Positions 1 through 11,935 of a stretch of 64,000 bases of DNA are shown here, one piece after another; position 1 is the first letter of the stretch; every line of letters starts with the position of its first letter. The DNA comes from Polytrichum commune. Its lineage: Eukaryota; Streptophyta; Polytrichopsida; Polytrichales; Polytrichaceae. The translations under genes were made by a program, and so were the position numbers. The stretch spans positions 4,650,001 through 4,714,000 of the forward strand of contig OX485804.1 in assembly GCA_950295325.1 (NCBI GenBank), in the 5' to 3' direction. Under the pieces are notes generated by a model. That model saw only the letters and a program-made list of their open reading frames with translations. It did not search any database and was not told where the DNA came from.

Positions 1-2
1 TA

Positions 3-779
3 GCTGAACGAGTTGTTCAGACGGTTAAGCGCGGTTTGCGGAAGTATGGATTGCTTCATGGCAACCATCGCGATTGGGACTTGATGTTACCATGGATAGC
101 AATGGGTTATCGTTTCAGCAGGCAAGCATCTTTGGCATCCTATAGTCCTTACCAACTCTTGTATGGACGGGAACCAATTTTACCTAGCTCAGTGCGAGAG
201 ATATTGGCTCCCGTGGTAAACTTGGATGATCCAGATGTTTGGGCTCAATGTCTTCATGACCGAGCAGCGTTCTTCCAAAAGGCCATGCCTATGGCTATGG
301 AGAACTTGAATATTGCTCAACATCGTGATACATTACGGTATGCCCGGATCCGCAGTGGAGCTTATCGACCTCAGGTTCGTAGATTTTCCAAGGGGGATTA
401 TGTTTACTTGCAACGGGAGGCGCCTACGACATTGGATGTCAAGGCTGGGCGCACGATTTTGCGGGTAAAAGATGTCTTGCCAAGTGGTATATTATTGCTT
501 GAAGGCAAGGATGGACGGGAATGTCGTGAGCATTCAAAGAATTGTGCTCCATGTCACCTTCCCATCGACGGCTCTGTGCATCCCGAGTTGGCGGTTGTAC
601 CACAGGGTCTGCCTTGTTATGTTTGTGGAGAGAAGAAAGGAGCTGCAACAATGTTATTGTGCGACCAATGTCAACGTGGATGGCACATGGCATGTTTGAC
701 ACCCCCCCCTTTTTACTCTTCCTTCTGGCAATTGGGTTTGTCCTCGTTGTCGGAAAGCCTCTCATTCCGTGGCCGTTAA
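3..779 (+). pseudogene. Ty3/Gypsy-like retrotransposon fragment: integrase C-terminal part plus broken PHD finger
   Basis: The reading frame is open from the window edge (base 3), so the element starts outside the window. It opens with AERVVQTVKRGLRK and then YSPYQLLYGREP, the pattern of the end of a retroviral-type integrase core in Ty3/Gypsy elements, followed by a basic C-terminal part around RFSKGDYVYLQR. Unusually, the frame continues into a PHD-type zinc finger: CYVC, then CDQC, then GWHMAC. The last Cys pair (CPRC, bases 739-750) lies in the next frame, after a run of eight C at 702-709, so a one-base slip has broken the finger and the annotated end at 779 is out of frame. The integrase inserts element DNA into the genome; a PHD finger would be expected to read histone tails and guide insertion (inference). 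Decayed, probably inactive. Confidence 0.8.
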
Positions 780-1117
780 TGGTCATGATTGAGGATTTTA
801 TGGATGTTTACCACATGTTTTAGTGGTGAAGTTGTTATTTAGTTGGTTGGAAATTTTATGGGATTGAAAACCACATTGAAAGAGTTATCCAAGAATTCAA
901 CATTAATTGTTGAAGGCGATTAAGGATGGGGCTCACATTGCACCCAGCCTACAGTTCTTGGATTACTTTGTCAATCACGAGTTTAATTCCTTCGATTACT
1001 ACTACCCAATTAAATATGTATAGATGTAGCAACAACTTCATCATGTTCAACAACTCTATCAATGAGTGTGTTTGTTCCTAGCCGATTGGAGGGGCTCCTT
1101 ATCCGCTAGTGGGGGCA

Positions 1118-1763
1118 CTTGAAGAGGTGGTTGTTAGCATTTTAGTTTGCTATTTTATTTTGCTAATTGATGTTGACAACGACACTCGATCTGTTGTGTT
1201 TAACGATCTTAGTTTACACGACAGCTGTCACGTGAGGTGACATCGGGGGCTAAGTCACGTCAATTTAGGAGTAAATGGACTCCACTAGGAGTCCATGTGT
1301 GTTGGGATGAGTAACGGACTCCATTGGGAGTCCTAGTTAGTTGTGCATCCACTCCATGGATGAACTCCACATTGGATTGGGGTTGTATGGAGAGGAAGGC
1401 CTCTTGACTTGCCATTGTTGTCAAGTCAAGTCTTTTGAGTGTGTTTTGAGAGAGAGAGAGCTTGTTGTTGCTTTCTCATGGCTATGGTGTAATAGATTAT
1501 GAGTAAAGCCTTTGCATTCTTTCTCCACCACTTGCACTCTTGGATTCTCCCTTCGTGGAGTGAGAGATAGCTTGACTCTTGTGTGTGAATTTTAGAGTTT
1601 CTTAAGCTTTGTAAGGAGACATTTTAGTTTCTTAAGCTTGGAGAGAGAAACCCTCATCTTGAAGAGGTGGTTGTTAGCATTTTATTTTGCTATTTTATTT
1701 TGCTAATTGATGTTGACAACGACACTCGATCTGTTGTGTTTAACGATCTTAGTTTACACGACA
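1118..1763 (+). repeat. LTR-like region with 106-bp direct repeats
   Basis: A 106-bp segment at 1118-1223 is repeated almost exactly at 1658-1763, 540 bp later. Between the copies lies sequence starting TGTCACGTGAGGTGACA and containing several short inverted copies of GGACTCC. It also has a GA-rich stretch and a likely polyadenylation region (TGTAATAGATTATGAG near 1488). This suggests a partial LTR end followed by a fuller LTR, belonging to the Gypsy-like element just upstream. I could not find a clean target-site duplication, so the exact ends are uncertain. Confidence 0.5.
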
Positions 1764-3669
1764 TGAATGCATGCTATCTCAAGCCCTTAATGTTGGATGA
1801 ATGAGAGATAGGTATGCTTGTATGCAATAATTCCCTCTCATCATTTGTGCAATAGCGATGGCCATTGCAATTTTCGATCATTTAATTGAATTTTTCACTC
1901 CAGCTTCCACATTGGAATTTAGTGGTGAGAAAGAATCCAAAATGAATCTAACAAAAATAATTATTCATGTTTGGGTTTAGTTTTTACCATTTATTTGAGA
2001 TATATTTGTGGATCAAAATGATTCCAAGCATGCACATTGTAAATTAAGCTATGATATCATCATGAAAGTATTCATATTGGATATATATTCTGAAACATGG
2101 TTTGCATCAATCTACACTTCGACAATACAAGACATTTTGTTGTCTAGAATAGAGTGTAAGGTAGTTGCACCTACTCATGACACCTTGGCAAGGTTGGGTA
2201 CTTGGAGTGATCTAACTTACGTGTAAGTGACCTCATTGAAGTAGGCTTTTAGAATATTTCATTCAAAAGCCATACACCAAACATTGGAATTCCTATCTCA
2301 ATGGATTACAATATTTTAAAGTCAAAATAGTGCAAGCCTTGTCATATAAAGGCACCATTTGCTCTCCCCATATACCACCTTTTGTATGGGATAAAGTGCT
2401 CTTGTATAACCTAGGATGACCTTGTCTAATATCTCATGATTGTGAGACCTCGGGACTACATATGACATACCACACTTCATATAAAATCTTATATATAGTT
2501 CTTCAAATTGGCAAATAAACATATCCATCACCCTAACTTAGTATGTATATGGAGCCTCCACACACTTGTCTTCTTCATAGTATGCTACGTGTTGGACTTG
2601 TTGTGTGTGAATATAGGTCATGCAAAATCTCCACTTGGTTTTCATCATTGCAGAAACTATGTAGCATATCCTATGTGTCAAGCATACCCTTAATTTTAGG
2701 TTCTTTGAAAAGGTCATGAACCAAACTAGGTGCACCTACCTTTGGGCAAAGTCAATCAATGTAAAGAATCTTGTGTATGTGTCATGTGATATTGTTTGTT
2801 GTCATGAATGTGCATTGCACAATGCTAGTTGTTTTTGTTGCACCTAACTTTGCAATACAAGTCATGCCAACTGGTGTGACAAACTCGTGACACATCATGC
2901 CACTTGTATTTTCATTTTCCATACACCCTAAACACCATAATGTCACTCCCTCCCTCATATCTTGAAATTTTATCGAACAAATGTACTCATTTAAAATCTC
3001 CCTCATTTTTGTCACATTTATATCACGTGTTTTGACATTAAAATAATCCACCATATTTTTCAAACCACATGCTCGTAGGCATCACGTTGTCATCATTGTC
3101 ATTATTGTTCGCATTGTGTGATTCTGTAATGTCACGTGCTACACTAAGTATCTATTATCATGCATCCAAGTTAACACTATAAACATCCTTAATATCACGT
3201 GCACTTTGGATGCCACATGCACGAATTTAGGGAGGTTAGAATGAACGCTCCTACAAATGCTCTGCTTCAACTCTAAGATATGTTTATAAAAAAATTAATG
3301 TGGTCCAGCCTACTCATTATCCACACTATTTCAAAAGTCCACGCCAAATGATTCAATGGTTCAAATTGAATGCTAATTATAGATTTATCAAAAATAAAAA
3401 CACCATGGAAACTTGGGTTTAACCTAATTAAATCAAGACTTGAACTTTGCACTTTCTTATCAAATGAATGTAGATATCATTAGACTAGCCAAACAATGCA
3501 TAGTATTCCCCCTCCCCCCCCCCCACCCACACATGGTTGATATTAAGAAAGTAAACTCCATTGTATCTTAATCCTATGAGTTTTTTAAGTTTCTTTTCTT
3601 TTCAACTTTTGAGATTTGAGTTCCCATTTCAATCAGTTCGCTTTTAACCAATGAACGGGGAGCACTGAC
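1764..3669. other. Intergenic, AT-rich, no gene seen
   Basis: Only short open frames are present, none recognisable. The minus-strand stretch from about 2320 to 2740 resembles the one at about 5890-6220: both carry a similar passage about CATGACCAAAC/GTGGACCAAAAC and run into comparable short frames. They are probably two decayed copies of one dispersed repeat. A C-rich run lies at 3511-3524. Confidence 0.4.
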
Positions 3670-3670
3670 C

Positions 3671-3999
3671 ACTACACTAAATAGGCAGATTAGTGTTAGA
3701 TGCAATAGTTACCTAAAACACTAATTTTCAACTGATAATACAATTAGTGTTTGAATAGGGTTTGAACAAATTATACCTTTTATGAGGTTCTCATATTCTC
3801 CTTCCTTCAATTCTTCATTCCAAGATTTACAAAATATCATCTAACACTAAATGCGCTCATGTAAATATTTAAAGTTACTACTTGGTACAAATACTGTTAG
3901 AGTTGACATTTAGTGTTCTAACACTATAGAGACAATTTACATTTAGCGTTTTCGTCGACTATTAGTGTTTCCAACACTAATCTACCTATTTAGTGTAGT
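3671..3999. mobile_element. MITE with CACTA-like terminal inverted repeats
   Basis: The ends are inverted copies: ACTACACTAAATAGG followed by (C/T)AGATTAGTGTT on the left, and the complement ending CCTATTTAGTGTAGT on the right. The TIRs match over about 27 bases. The interior (about 330 bp in total) repeats the motif ACACTAA in both directions and has no coding capacity. The start resembles the CACTA superfamily ends, but the target duplication is not clear. A relative lies at about 24516-24839. Confidence 0.65.
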
Positions 4000-6900
4000 T
4001 ACAATTGAAGCAGTCGAAGTTCAAGACCTCAGGAAATATGCCCATCGTTTGAGAAGAATCAACGGAATATACCTATAATCATCAATAGAGGAAAAACCTG
4101 TCGAGCCAATAGAGGAAACACTAACTTTGGAGGATTATGCCCAAAAATCTCCCCATTTTAGCTGCTTTTAACTGCCTGTTGGTTTTGCCATTCATTGTCC
4201 TCCATATTAATGGAAAGGTGAAGTTGACTTTTGTATCCTACCAACATAGTATTAGCTTTATGAAGTTAAACTACAATGTGAAGCGGGTTGCAAATTAATT
4301 CTCAATTTACAACACAAGGTACATGTCACATGTACAAATTAAATCGTTCATTGTTTTTGTAAAAATTATTGTGAGAAGATTTTCAAGCCACATCTTCGAC
4401 ACATTTAACAGGAAGTGAAGACAAGTAAAGCCCAAGAGAAGACAAGAGAATGAGCAACCTTGATTTTTTTTTTTCAAAACCCTTTTTGGGCATATAATAA
4501 AAAATAAAATGGGCTTATATTACCAAAAAAATCAGCACATTCATTTTTTGGTACATGGTCATTCTTCTTGGTCCACATTTGGTTTACACCTAGTGAGGGG
4601 CCTAAGGCTTTCAAAACTAATTTTTTAAGAAGTCGGACCATGGAAGTTGGACCATGAACTCGGACCATTGAAAAAGGCCCTCTTCCATGGTTTGACTTCA
4701 TGGTCCATAGTGTAAACCGGCCCTTAGTGTCACTTACTATTTGGAATTACACGATGCAATAACTTCTTACTTTTGAGTTCAATTTTTACAAACAAAAGTT
4801 AAATAGGTTGTCTGGACATTATAGAACATAAATAACATTGCTTGGTCCAATATTACATTCTTAATAAATGATTATAACATTGTGTAGCTCTAAATAGTAA
4901 GTTACACTAAATACCATAAACGGTGCAGTCCAAAATCATAACACCCTTGTAAGTAAGTATGGTTACCACATGTGCATACGAGGTGAAGACCATGGATTTG
5001 TTGTGTCTACGTAAACTCATCCATAAGTAAGGTGAAATCGCAATTAATTGTTGAATAAACTCACTCAGTAGTTTGTAGATGATTTGACTCTAGAAAGGAC
5101 ATCAAAGACCCCAAATTTAGCATGATCGGAACATACTGGAATGAGTGACCCCTCGATATGTAAGATACTTGTTTTCATTGGAGCCCCTTCATCATAGACG
5201 CCATAACCCCATACCACGAGGATAAACATCACTTAATTTGTTGTCAAGATTTTGAGCCATGTGTCATGCCCACGTGGATTAGAAGCTTTGAAAATTCATG
5301 CCCACATCGAACAACTAATTATTATTTTATTTTGGGCAATAGTTGCATGACCACATGTGCACATGTAGTACCACATATATGACATCCTCCCAAGAAGCCA
5401 CCAAAGAGCTTGGCGTATCTTTGAAAAGGATCGGAACACATGTTTCTAACTCTAAGGGAGCAAGCTAGAGATCTCACCTCGTAGAGCTTTTCAATACCTA
5501 TGTGATGAACAATAATTCATCAAGTTAGGCCAAACCCTTTGAACCTAATGGACTCACAAAGTTTAGATTTTCTTACGCTCACATCGTGCTTGAATCTCAC
5601 GCAATGAAGCATTGATACTTGTTGTGCTCAATATAGATCACCCATGTGTGTTATCTATGTAACGCTCATTTGCATTGAATAAGGCACTCATTGTGATGGG
5701 GAGAATGTGGAAGCCCAAGTGACATCCCACGTTTCCTTAGAATGCCTTATTAGCGGCCTATTATATGGTTCATTCCACTACAATGATTGGAAGTCCGTGG
5801 TCATGGCCCCAACCCATACCGGAGCCTCAAAAACACACTCGTCTTCGGGAAGGTTTGCTTAAACATCGGATTTTCTTGCACATGCACATATGTCATACTA
5901 TGTCTCTACGCAATCTCGTTGTTTTGGGGAAATCCACCGACATATGGTTTGCGTTCATAATGTACACTAAGTCGTATGTGTGAGTCTCCATACACCTAAC
6001 CCCACACCACTCAAGTAGAAGTATCCAATGAAGATGTGTAACCGAATTAGGCACGTCTAGCTTAGATGCTTTACTTTGAAAACTCTTAAAATCGTGGACC
6101 AAAACCTGGTAGTTTCCATGGTTTAGTTTATTGGTTGATGCATTGGGCCGGTTGACAAAAATACATAAGTAGATGCTTGTCATGCATAACAAGGAATATG
6201 CCAAACACCCATGTTGCAAGTCGCGTGAACACGGGGCCTAGAGGGCTAGGCTCACCTTGTGGGGAGCTAGACCCGAATGGCATGCTCAAAATGCTTTTTT
6301 CATGTTATAGTGATATTTTAGCCTTTCTTGTCATCATGCGTCTAAGGGTGGTATATATAAAAAATTCCATAGGATTCCAAGCTCCGACATGATCATTGTT
6401 GAACTTTGATACTTGGTTATGAACTTTGGCTTTGGGTTTCGCAACGTCTACGTAATCTCATCTCGAAGTCCAAGGTAACGGACTTTTGACTTTGTAAAAA
6501 CGGAGTCTATTTATTTGGTTCTAAGAATATCATTTGGTGTAAGATAACCATTGTGTAAGGGTTATTATTTTTATCATGACTGAATATAGATTTATAGGTT
6601 GTTAACTTGGTGTCTATATGTTTAGTTGCTTACAACTAATACACCTTGAGTCTTAACGAGGGCGGTCATGAGCACTTCCCATTTTTTTCTTTTCTTTTCC
6701 TTGAGATAGAAGGCCAACACAACCAACGCCAATGAATAAACCGAGCACTTCCAATTCCACCCACTCACAAAAGGGACTTCATGAAAAAAACTTTTATGGG
6801 AATTCTCATCTCTTCTTAAGGCTCTTCGTGGTTGTGGCTCTCGGCTTGTAATGTATGTGTAACTCTTAGTTGGTGCAAGAGTTATTAGATTATGTATTGA

Positions 6901-7548
6901 GGAGTTTTTGGTTCGTGAATTTATTTTTTTATCAGTGTTTATGGATTTTTATTTTTTCTTTATCTTCTTCTGATGCCCTAACTTGAACTCATATTATTAC
7001 ATCAACGATGAAATTGTATGTTTATTATAATCCACCAAAACACCATGACTTAAAGTTTAGGATTGTAGGCATAATAAGTTAAGGTATCAACCAAAAGCAT
7101 ATATCCTAGTCCTTACTCTAACTATACTATGAATGTGTGTATATATATAAAGATAAAGTTATTCTAATGGCTAGGATATCGACTCATACACATGCTCTTG
7201 ATTGATACCCAAACATGTGAATTTAAATTCGTTATGATACCCTAACTTTAGAAGTTAATGACGTTAAATATCTCATAATGTTGGGGTATATGTGATAATG
7301 AAATTGAAATAGAAACATTTTTCCTAAAACCCTAGACCCCCTGTAAACTCTAAACCCTACGAGATTACAAAGTCATTCTAACATATTTGCAGGATGAGAC
7401 AATGTGAATAAACAAATTAAAGATGACTTTGATATTGATATTGGCGTACATTACAAAGTTGCTTTGTTTTTTACTTGGTCTAAGTGTATTTATGATCTTG
7501 AAACATACGTTATGAGAATTAAATTATTTCAAGCTTTAAGATACTGTA
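4000..7548. other. Intergenic, decayed repeats, no gene seen
   Basis: No protein-coding gene is supported. A Tourist-like fragment lies at about 4575-4723. Around 5890-6220 a minus-strand frame of 108 codons resembles the repeat at 2.3-2.7 kb and is read as repeat-derived. The rest is AT-rich single-copy-looking DNA. Confidence 0.4.
4575..4723. mobile_element. Tourist-like MITE fragment
   Basis: The right end reads CCATAGTGTAAACCGGCCC followed by TTA, the inverted form of the ends seen in the intact family members at 20761 and 31404. The left end is degenerate (GGTTTACACCTAGTG near 4580) and lacks a matching TTA. The interior repeats GGACCATG in both directions. Confidence 0.4.
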
Positions 7549-7557
7549 GATCACATC

Positions 7558-8464
7558 AGGGTTGTCTATTGTGTCGTGACGGAGGCTAATCTCGGCATAA
7601 TGTCATGCCGTCACGACACGTATCCGTCACGACATTATGCCGGATGCTGTCTTTATCCTGACGGACTTGAATTTTACCAAATTTTGTGTGTAATTACATT
7701 ACCCCATTTCGGACACGTAGGATGTAAGATGTCCACGTGTGATGACATGTCAGCAAAGTAGAGGTAAAGTGGGAAAAAAATTACTAGCGCCCGTCTGCCC
7801 CCCCCCCCGTCCGCCCCCGTTCCCGACCCCCGTCCGAAAAAAAAAAAAAAAAAACCTTGTTCCCGCCCCGTCCGCTCCGTTCCCCCCCCCCCCCCCCCCG
7901 TCCGCTCCGTTCCCGACCTCGTCTGCCCCACACCTTCCTTAGTCATATTTTACTACTTTGATTTTAACAGAATGATAAACATAATGGCAAAATGGTTTAC
8001 CTGGCGCTAGGCATATCCACGTCCACGTTGGCCTTTTCTGCCACATAGGACACCACCTTGGCAAGAAGGTAAGTATTTTACCCACCCTACTAGCTTCCCC
8101 CTAGGGGCCGGGGATTCCTGGCACTCAAGTAAAATCATCCGTGCGGATGAAAAAAACACATAAATCATCTAAATGGCTATTTTTGGGCAATTTGATTCCG
8201 GAAATAGAGTCAAAGGCCCCGAATTAGTCTAGTGACGTCACATTTGAATGAATCGGCCCTCAACCCCATAGGGGGGCTTTTTTTTATTGGAGCCACTTCA
8301 TCCACGATATCTTGGATGGATGATTTTACTTGAGTGCCACGAATCCCCAGCCCCCCCTAGGTTGACCCTACGTGTACCCTATTGTGTCGTGACGGAGGGG
8401 TCCGTCACGACACGACACGTCATGACGGCACGACACTGTCATGACGTCGGGATAGACAACCTTG
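7558..8464. mobile_element. Mutator-like non-autonomous element with 9-bp target duplication
   Basis: The element starts AGGGTTGTCTAT and ends ATAGACAACCTTG, inverted copies of each other. It is flanked by GATCACATC (7549-7557) and GATCACATA (8465-8473), a 9-bp duplication with 8 of 9 matching, as Mutator-like elements make. Just inside each end are dense palindromic repeats of GTCGTGACGG/CCGTCACGAC. The centre holds C-rich and A-rich low-complexity DNA (7796-7905) and a nested hairpin. No transposase remains, and the short open frames inside are low-complexity artefacts. Confidence 0.75.
8100..8361. mobile_element. Nested foldback MITE inside the Mutator-like element
   Basis: Two inverted arms of about 44 bases frame this stretch. 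The left begins CCTAGGGGCCGGGGATTC and continues TGGCACTCAAGTAAAATC. The right (about 8317-8361) is its complement with few changes. The centre is about 170 bp without coding capacity. Its position inside the larger element implies a later insertion or a shared internal palindrome. Confidence 0.6.
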
Positions 8465-8473
8465 GATCACATA

Positions 8474-11280
8474 TAAGAGAAATTTCTATGAACTAGTGTC
8501 CATGACCAATATTTGCAACCCAAAATCTTTCAATTTCGAGTTTTGTGTGTTCGTTATGACGATTATCTGAAATGCATGTGATATACATAGTAGTTGATTA
8601 TTTGAAAACATTGTTATATTATTATTATTATTATTCAAGGCAGATGATAGTATTAATGGGATCACAATGTTTTGTTTTGTATATAATTTATAAATACGTA
8701 TTTATACTATTCTATTATTATTTGATAATGACATAAGCATAAATAATAAGGAAAAACAATGTCAAGTTAGAGTATAAATACCACATAGTAATAAATTAGG
8801 GTATCAACATTCCACTATACAACACAATAAAAAGTAATCGTGTTGTGAAAAATAGGTTAGGATACAGAGCGGTGGATTTACAATTAGTGTATCGATTGTA
8901 ACACATACCTATGGTTGATATCTAACCAAGGCATTTGAGCTCATTTGAGCCCAGTCAATTAGACAACGTGAGTCCACAATGTCATATAATAATATTCACA
9001 TGATAATAATAATAATAATAATTATTATTATTTCCATTTAAGTGTTTGAATTATCACAATAAATTTTCACAACAAGAATCATGGATTTTTGAATGAAAAT
9101 ATGTGCATATTTTTTAAAATAACACATAATTATAGTATATTAGTAATAGAATTATGAAGATATGAACATTCTGAAGATACGTGAGTTGGATCGTCCATAG
9201 AGTCCTTAAATGTAAGTAGAAAATTGTTAATTGATAATCAAATTTAAGAAGAAGGGTCCAAACCCATATCATGCACACCCTCTTTCTTACTCCGCCTCAA
9301 TAAGTATGAAAAGTAGCAATCAAAGCTCATCAGTGCACACTTTGAGATTAGTAAAGAGGGGATAAGAAGGGCCTATGCGCCGTCTTATACAAGCTCCATC
9401 CCACCCACTCAATGATCTCATCCATAATTTGTTATTGGATGAGCTTACATAGACGTTGTGAACCCCTAGCCATGAACTTTGAAGTCTTCCAAAGTTCTTT
9501 AAACTACACAAAATATGTGCTTTTGTAGATAGGGAGGAATGCATCAATAAGGCATATTATTGCTTAATTTATTGGGGTTAGTGTAGAGGGATTATAGACT
9601 ACACTAAGCATATGATTTAGTGTGGCCCACACTTTTCATCACCATTCCACATTTATTGTCTTGTAATCATTGAGCAGCAGCTAGAGAAAATGTAGAATAA
9701 TATTTTGTGTTACATTGCAAATTACGAAGACCACTCTAATTAAAATGGCACACTAGTTATAATATCACACCATATCAAATATTCCGTGTAGTATGGTGGA
9801 TAAGTTAGGGTGTTTTAGTCTCTCTTTCATAAGAAAGGACAGAGCCTCAGGATTCTATTCTTATGTGAGAAATTATCTAATATGTGGCATGATGGGTTCT
9901 TGGTTTGCTTAATAGGAATATTAACATTAATAATATACCTATGGGGGTATGTTTTTAACGCATGTCATCGCATCATGGCAACACTACGGTTAATCTATTG
10001 AGGTAAAAGAAAGGAATGTCTTGGCAAATGCTACGAATCTCTTTAGGAAAAAAAATTCCTAGTTGTCGTGTGGTTGACATCGACTTTGAATGACTAGCAA
10101 CCGAAGAGCTTACAAAAGAATGATAGGATTCATAACATCACTTGGGGCATCTGAGTAGTTTGTGGGACCCAACATAATCCAAATGTATTCCAAGATAAAA
10201 CTTTAATGCTCACATCCCGGGAGCCAATGACGAATGACCCCAAGACCCCCACCCAACTACGTATCGACACGTGGCTATTATTATTTATTTAAAAAAAATT
10301 GGATCATCTTTTCATGATCAAGATCTTACAAAATAATGATAAGAAAGTTTTTGATAGGGTTAGAAATTGGTTTGTTTGAACTAGGATGCATGGAGTGCCA
10401 TTAGCGTTGAAATGTGGGAAGGAGGACTAAGCTATGTGTCCATCTAGCTTAGTTGGTGATCTCAAGTGGGAGACACCTTTCATGCCCTAATCACACCAAC
10501 CTTTCCGTTCGGTTCCAGCCATGAAATTGTTGGGGATTATGTTCAAAATTAGATGCTGGCCCACCATTTTCATATTTTACAGCCGGGGATGCCAACAAAT
10601 GATGTCAAAACTGGCCGGTGTGATCAACCCCTCAGTACTAGCCAACAATTCGGGCATGGCACTTTGTATTTTGATCAACAAATTACATCGTTTGTGATAA
10701 TTAATGTCACATGTGTAATAATGTCACTTGCACTATGTTGAGGCATATGCTAGGTTACACTAATGATTAACAACTTCATCATTAGTGTCACGTCATGACA
10801 CCTGGTGTTCAAGTGCACTTACTAATATCTTGGCATTCTTGGGACCAAGTACCCAATTATTTCAACATAATGAGCCCTCGTAGTCTACTAACAACAAGCT
10901 ATAACCCATGAAAGTCCACCTATACATCCAAACACCCTTTAAATTTAAACATGAATTGTTATTTCATGGTTGCATCTTGCTCAGCTAAAGCACGTGAAAA
11001 GTCTAACTTATATAGATTGTCAAGAGCTTCCAACGAGTTGCTGATTAGCATCAAATTCTCAAGATTATGAGTTCATAATAATTATTTGAAGCTTACATTG
11101 ATAGGAGGAGGATAAGAACCTTTACAAAGTTGACGATGTTAACTTTTAGGGTTTTGGCCTTTCAAAGAGGAAATTTGGCTTAACATCTAGGAAACCATGA
11201 GACATGAATATCAAGGTCTAAGTATCATGCATAGATAGTTTGTTAGCATGCATGAGTGCAATAGTTTCAGTTAACTTACA
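8474..11280. other. Intergenic, AT-rich, simple repeats, no gene seen
   Basis: ATT/AAT trinucleotide runs lie near 8613-8636 and 9003-9029. A short palindrome around 9590-9632 carries ACTACACTAA and TTAGTGTGG, the end motif of the CACTA-like MITEs. The stretch 10690-10860 is a copy of part of the repeat at 41.2-42.2 kb. No protein-coding gene is supported. Confidence 0.4.
10690..10860 (+). repeat. Fragment of the 41.2-42.2 kb transposon family
   Basis: This stretch, with ATGTCACATGTG, GCATATGCTAGGTTACA and CATCATTAGTGTCACG, matches the reverse complement of about 41585-41765 in the same order. It is a truncated, inverted copy of that dispersed element. Confidence 0.55.
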
Positions 11281-11935
11281 CTATTGGGTGCAAGCATGGT
11301 CAAGTGGATAGCTCCTGAACACTGCATAGGTTTAAGTGAAAGTGGTTCAAAATTATATACTAACTTTAAGTTTGTGAAAAAAAATATACTGAATTTAAAA
11401 ATAAAACACACACACACACACACGCACACGCACACGCACACACACATTGATATACAAAGCCAAGTAATTTATGTGGACAAACCGGTTCCAAGAAATGTCT
11501 ACATAATTTAGAAGACGGCATAGGTGTTGTGCAAATAGGTGATAGTGAACAAGCAATTGTAAAAATTTTGTTTGAGATATGATAAAAATACATGAAATTT
11601 ATATACTTCTACAAATCTTTTGTAATGATGCCCTCAAGTTTACAATTAAATCAAAGAACTTGAAAAAGAAATCCAACTTTAAATTATTTAAGGTCATGAA
11701 ATTTATGTCAATAATTAGATTTAGCCATTTTCTTTTGAGCATCACTTTTAATGATAAGTTTTGAAGATCTCATATTGATATTCTATTTTGGGAGTACTTA
11801 AAAAATAATCGAGGTCGCCATGAAAAAAAATCCCATTGAAACATCACTTTGCTACTACTTCTAGGCATTTTGACCGAATAAATTACAGTTTAAGTGTACA
11901 TGAGCACTTTTTGGGTGCACTTAAATGTGCTTGCA
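11281..11935 (+). repeat. Dispersed repeat, copy 1 (about 650 bp)
   Basis: The sequence is colinear with 47650-48245 over its whole length: GTGCAAGCATGGTCAAGTGG near the start, then CAAAGCCAAG, GGTCATGAAATTTA, and TTTTGAGCATCACTTTTAAT near the end. Differences are scattered substitutions and a CA-repeat expansion. The head (GGTCAAGTGGATAGCTC, then GTGGTTCAAAAT) faintly resembles tRNA A and B boxes, so a tRNA-derived SINE is possible, but that is a weak inference. Confidence 0.6.
11405..11446. repeat. CA microsatellite
   Basis: An imperfect (CA)n tract interrupted by CG steps. It lies within dispersed repeat copy 1 and is absent from the second copy at 47.7 kb, so it expanded after insertion. 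Confidence 0.85.

Noticed and set aside
7674-7946. Open frames on both strands in the C/A-rich stretch
   Set aside because: Low-complexity Gly/Thr or Pro/Lys runs made by homopolymers inside a transposon; no domain.
11297-11355. tRNA-like A and B boxes at the head of a dispersed repeat
   Set aside because: No cloverleaf can be drawn; kept only as a weak SINE hint, not a tRNA gene.
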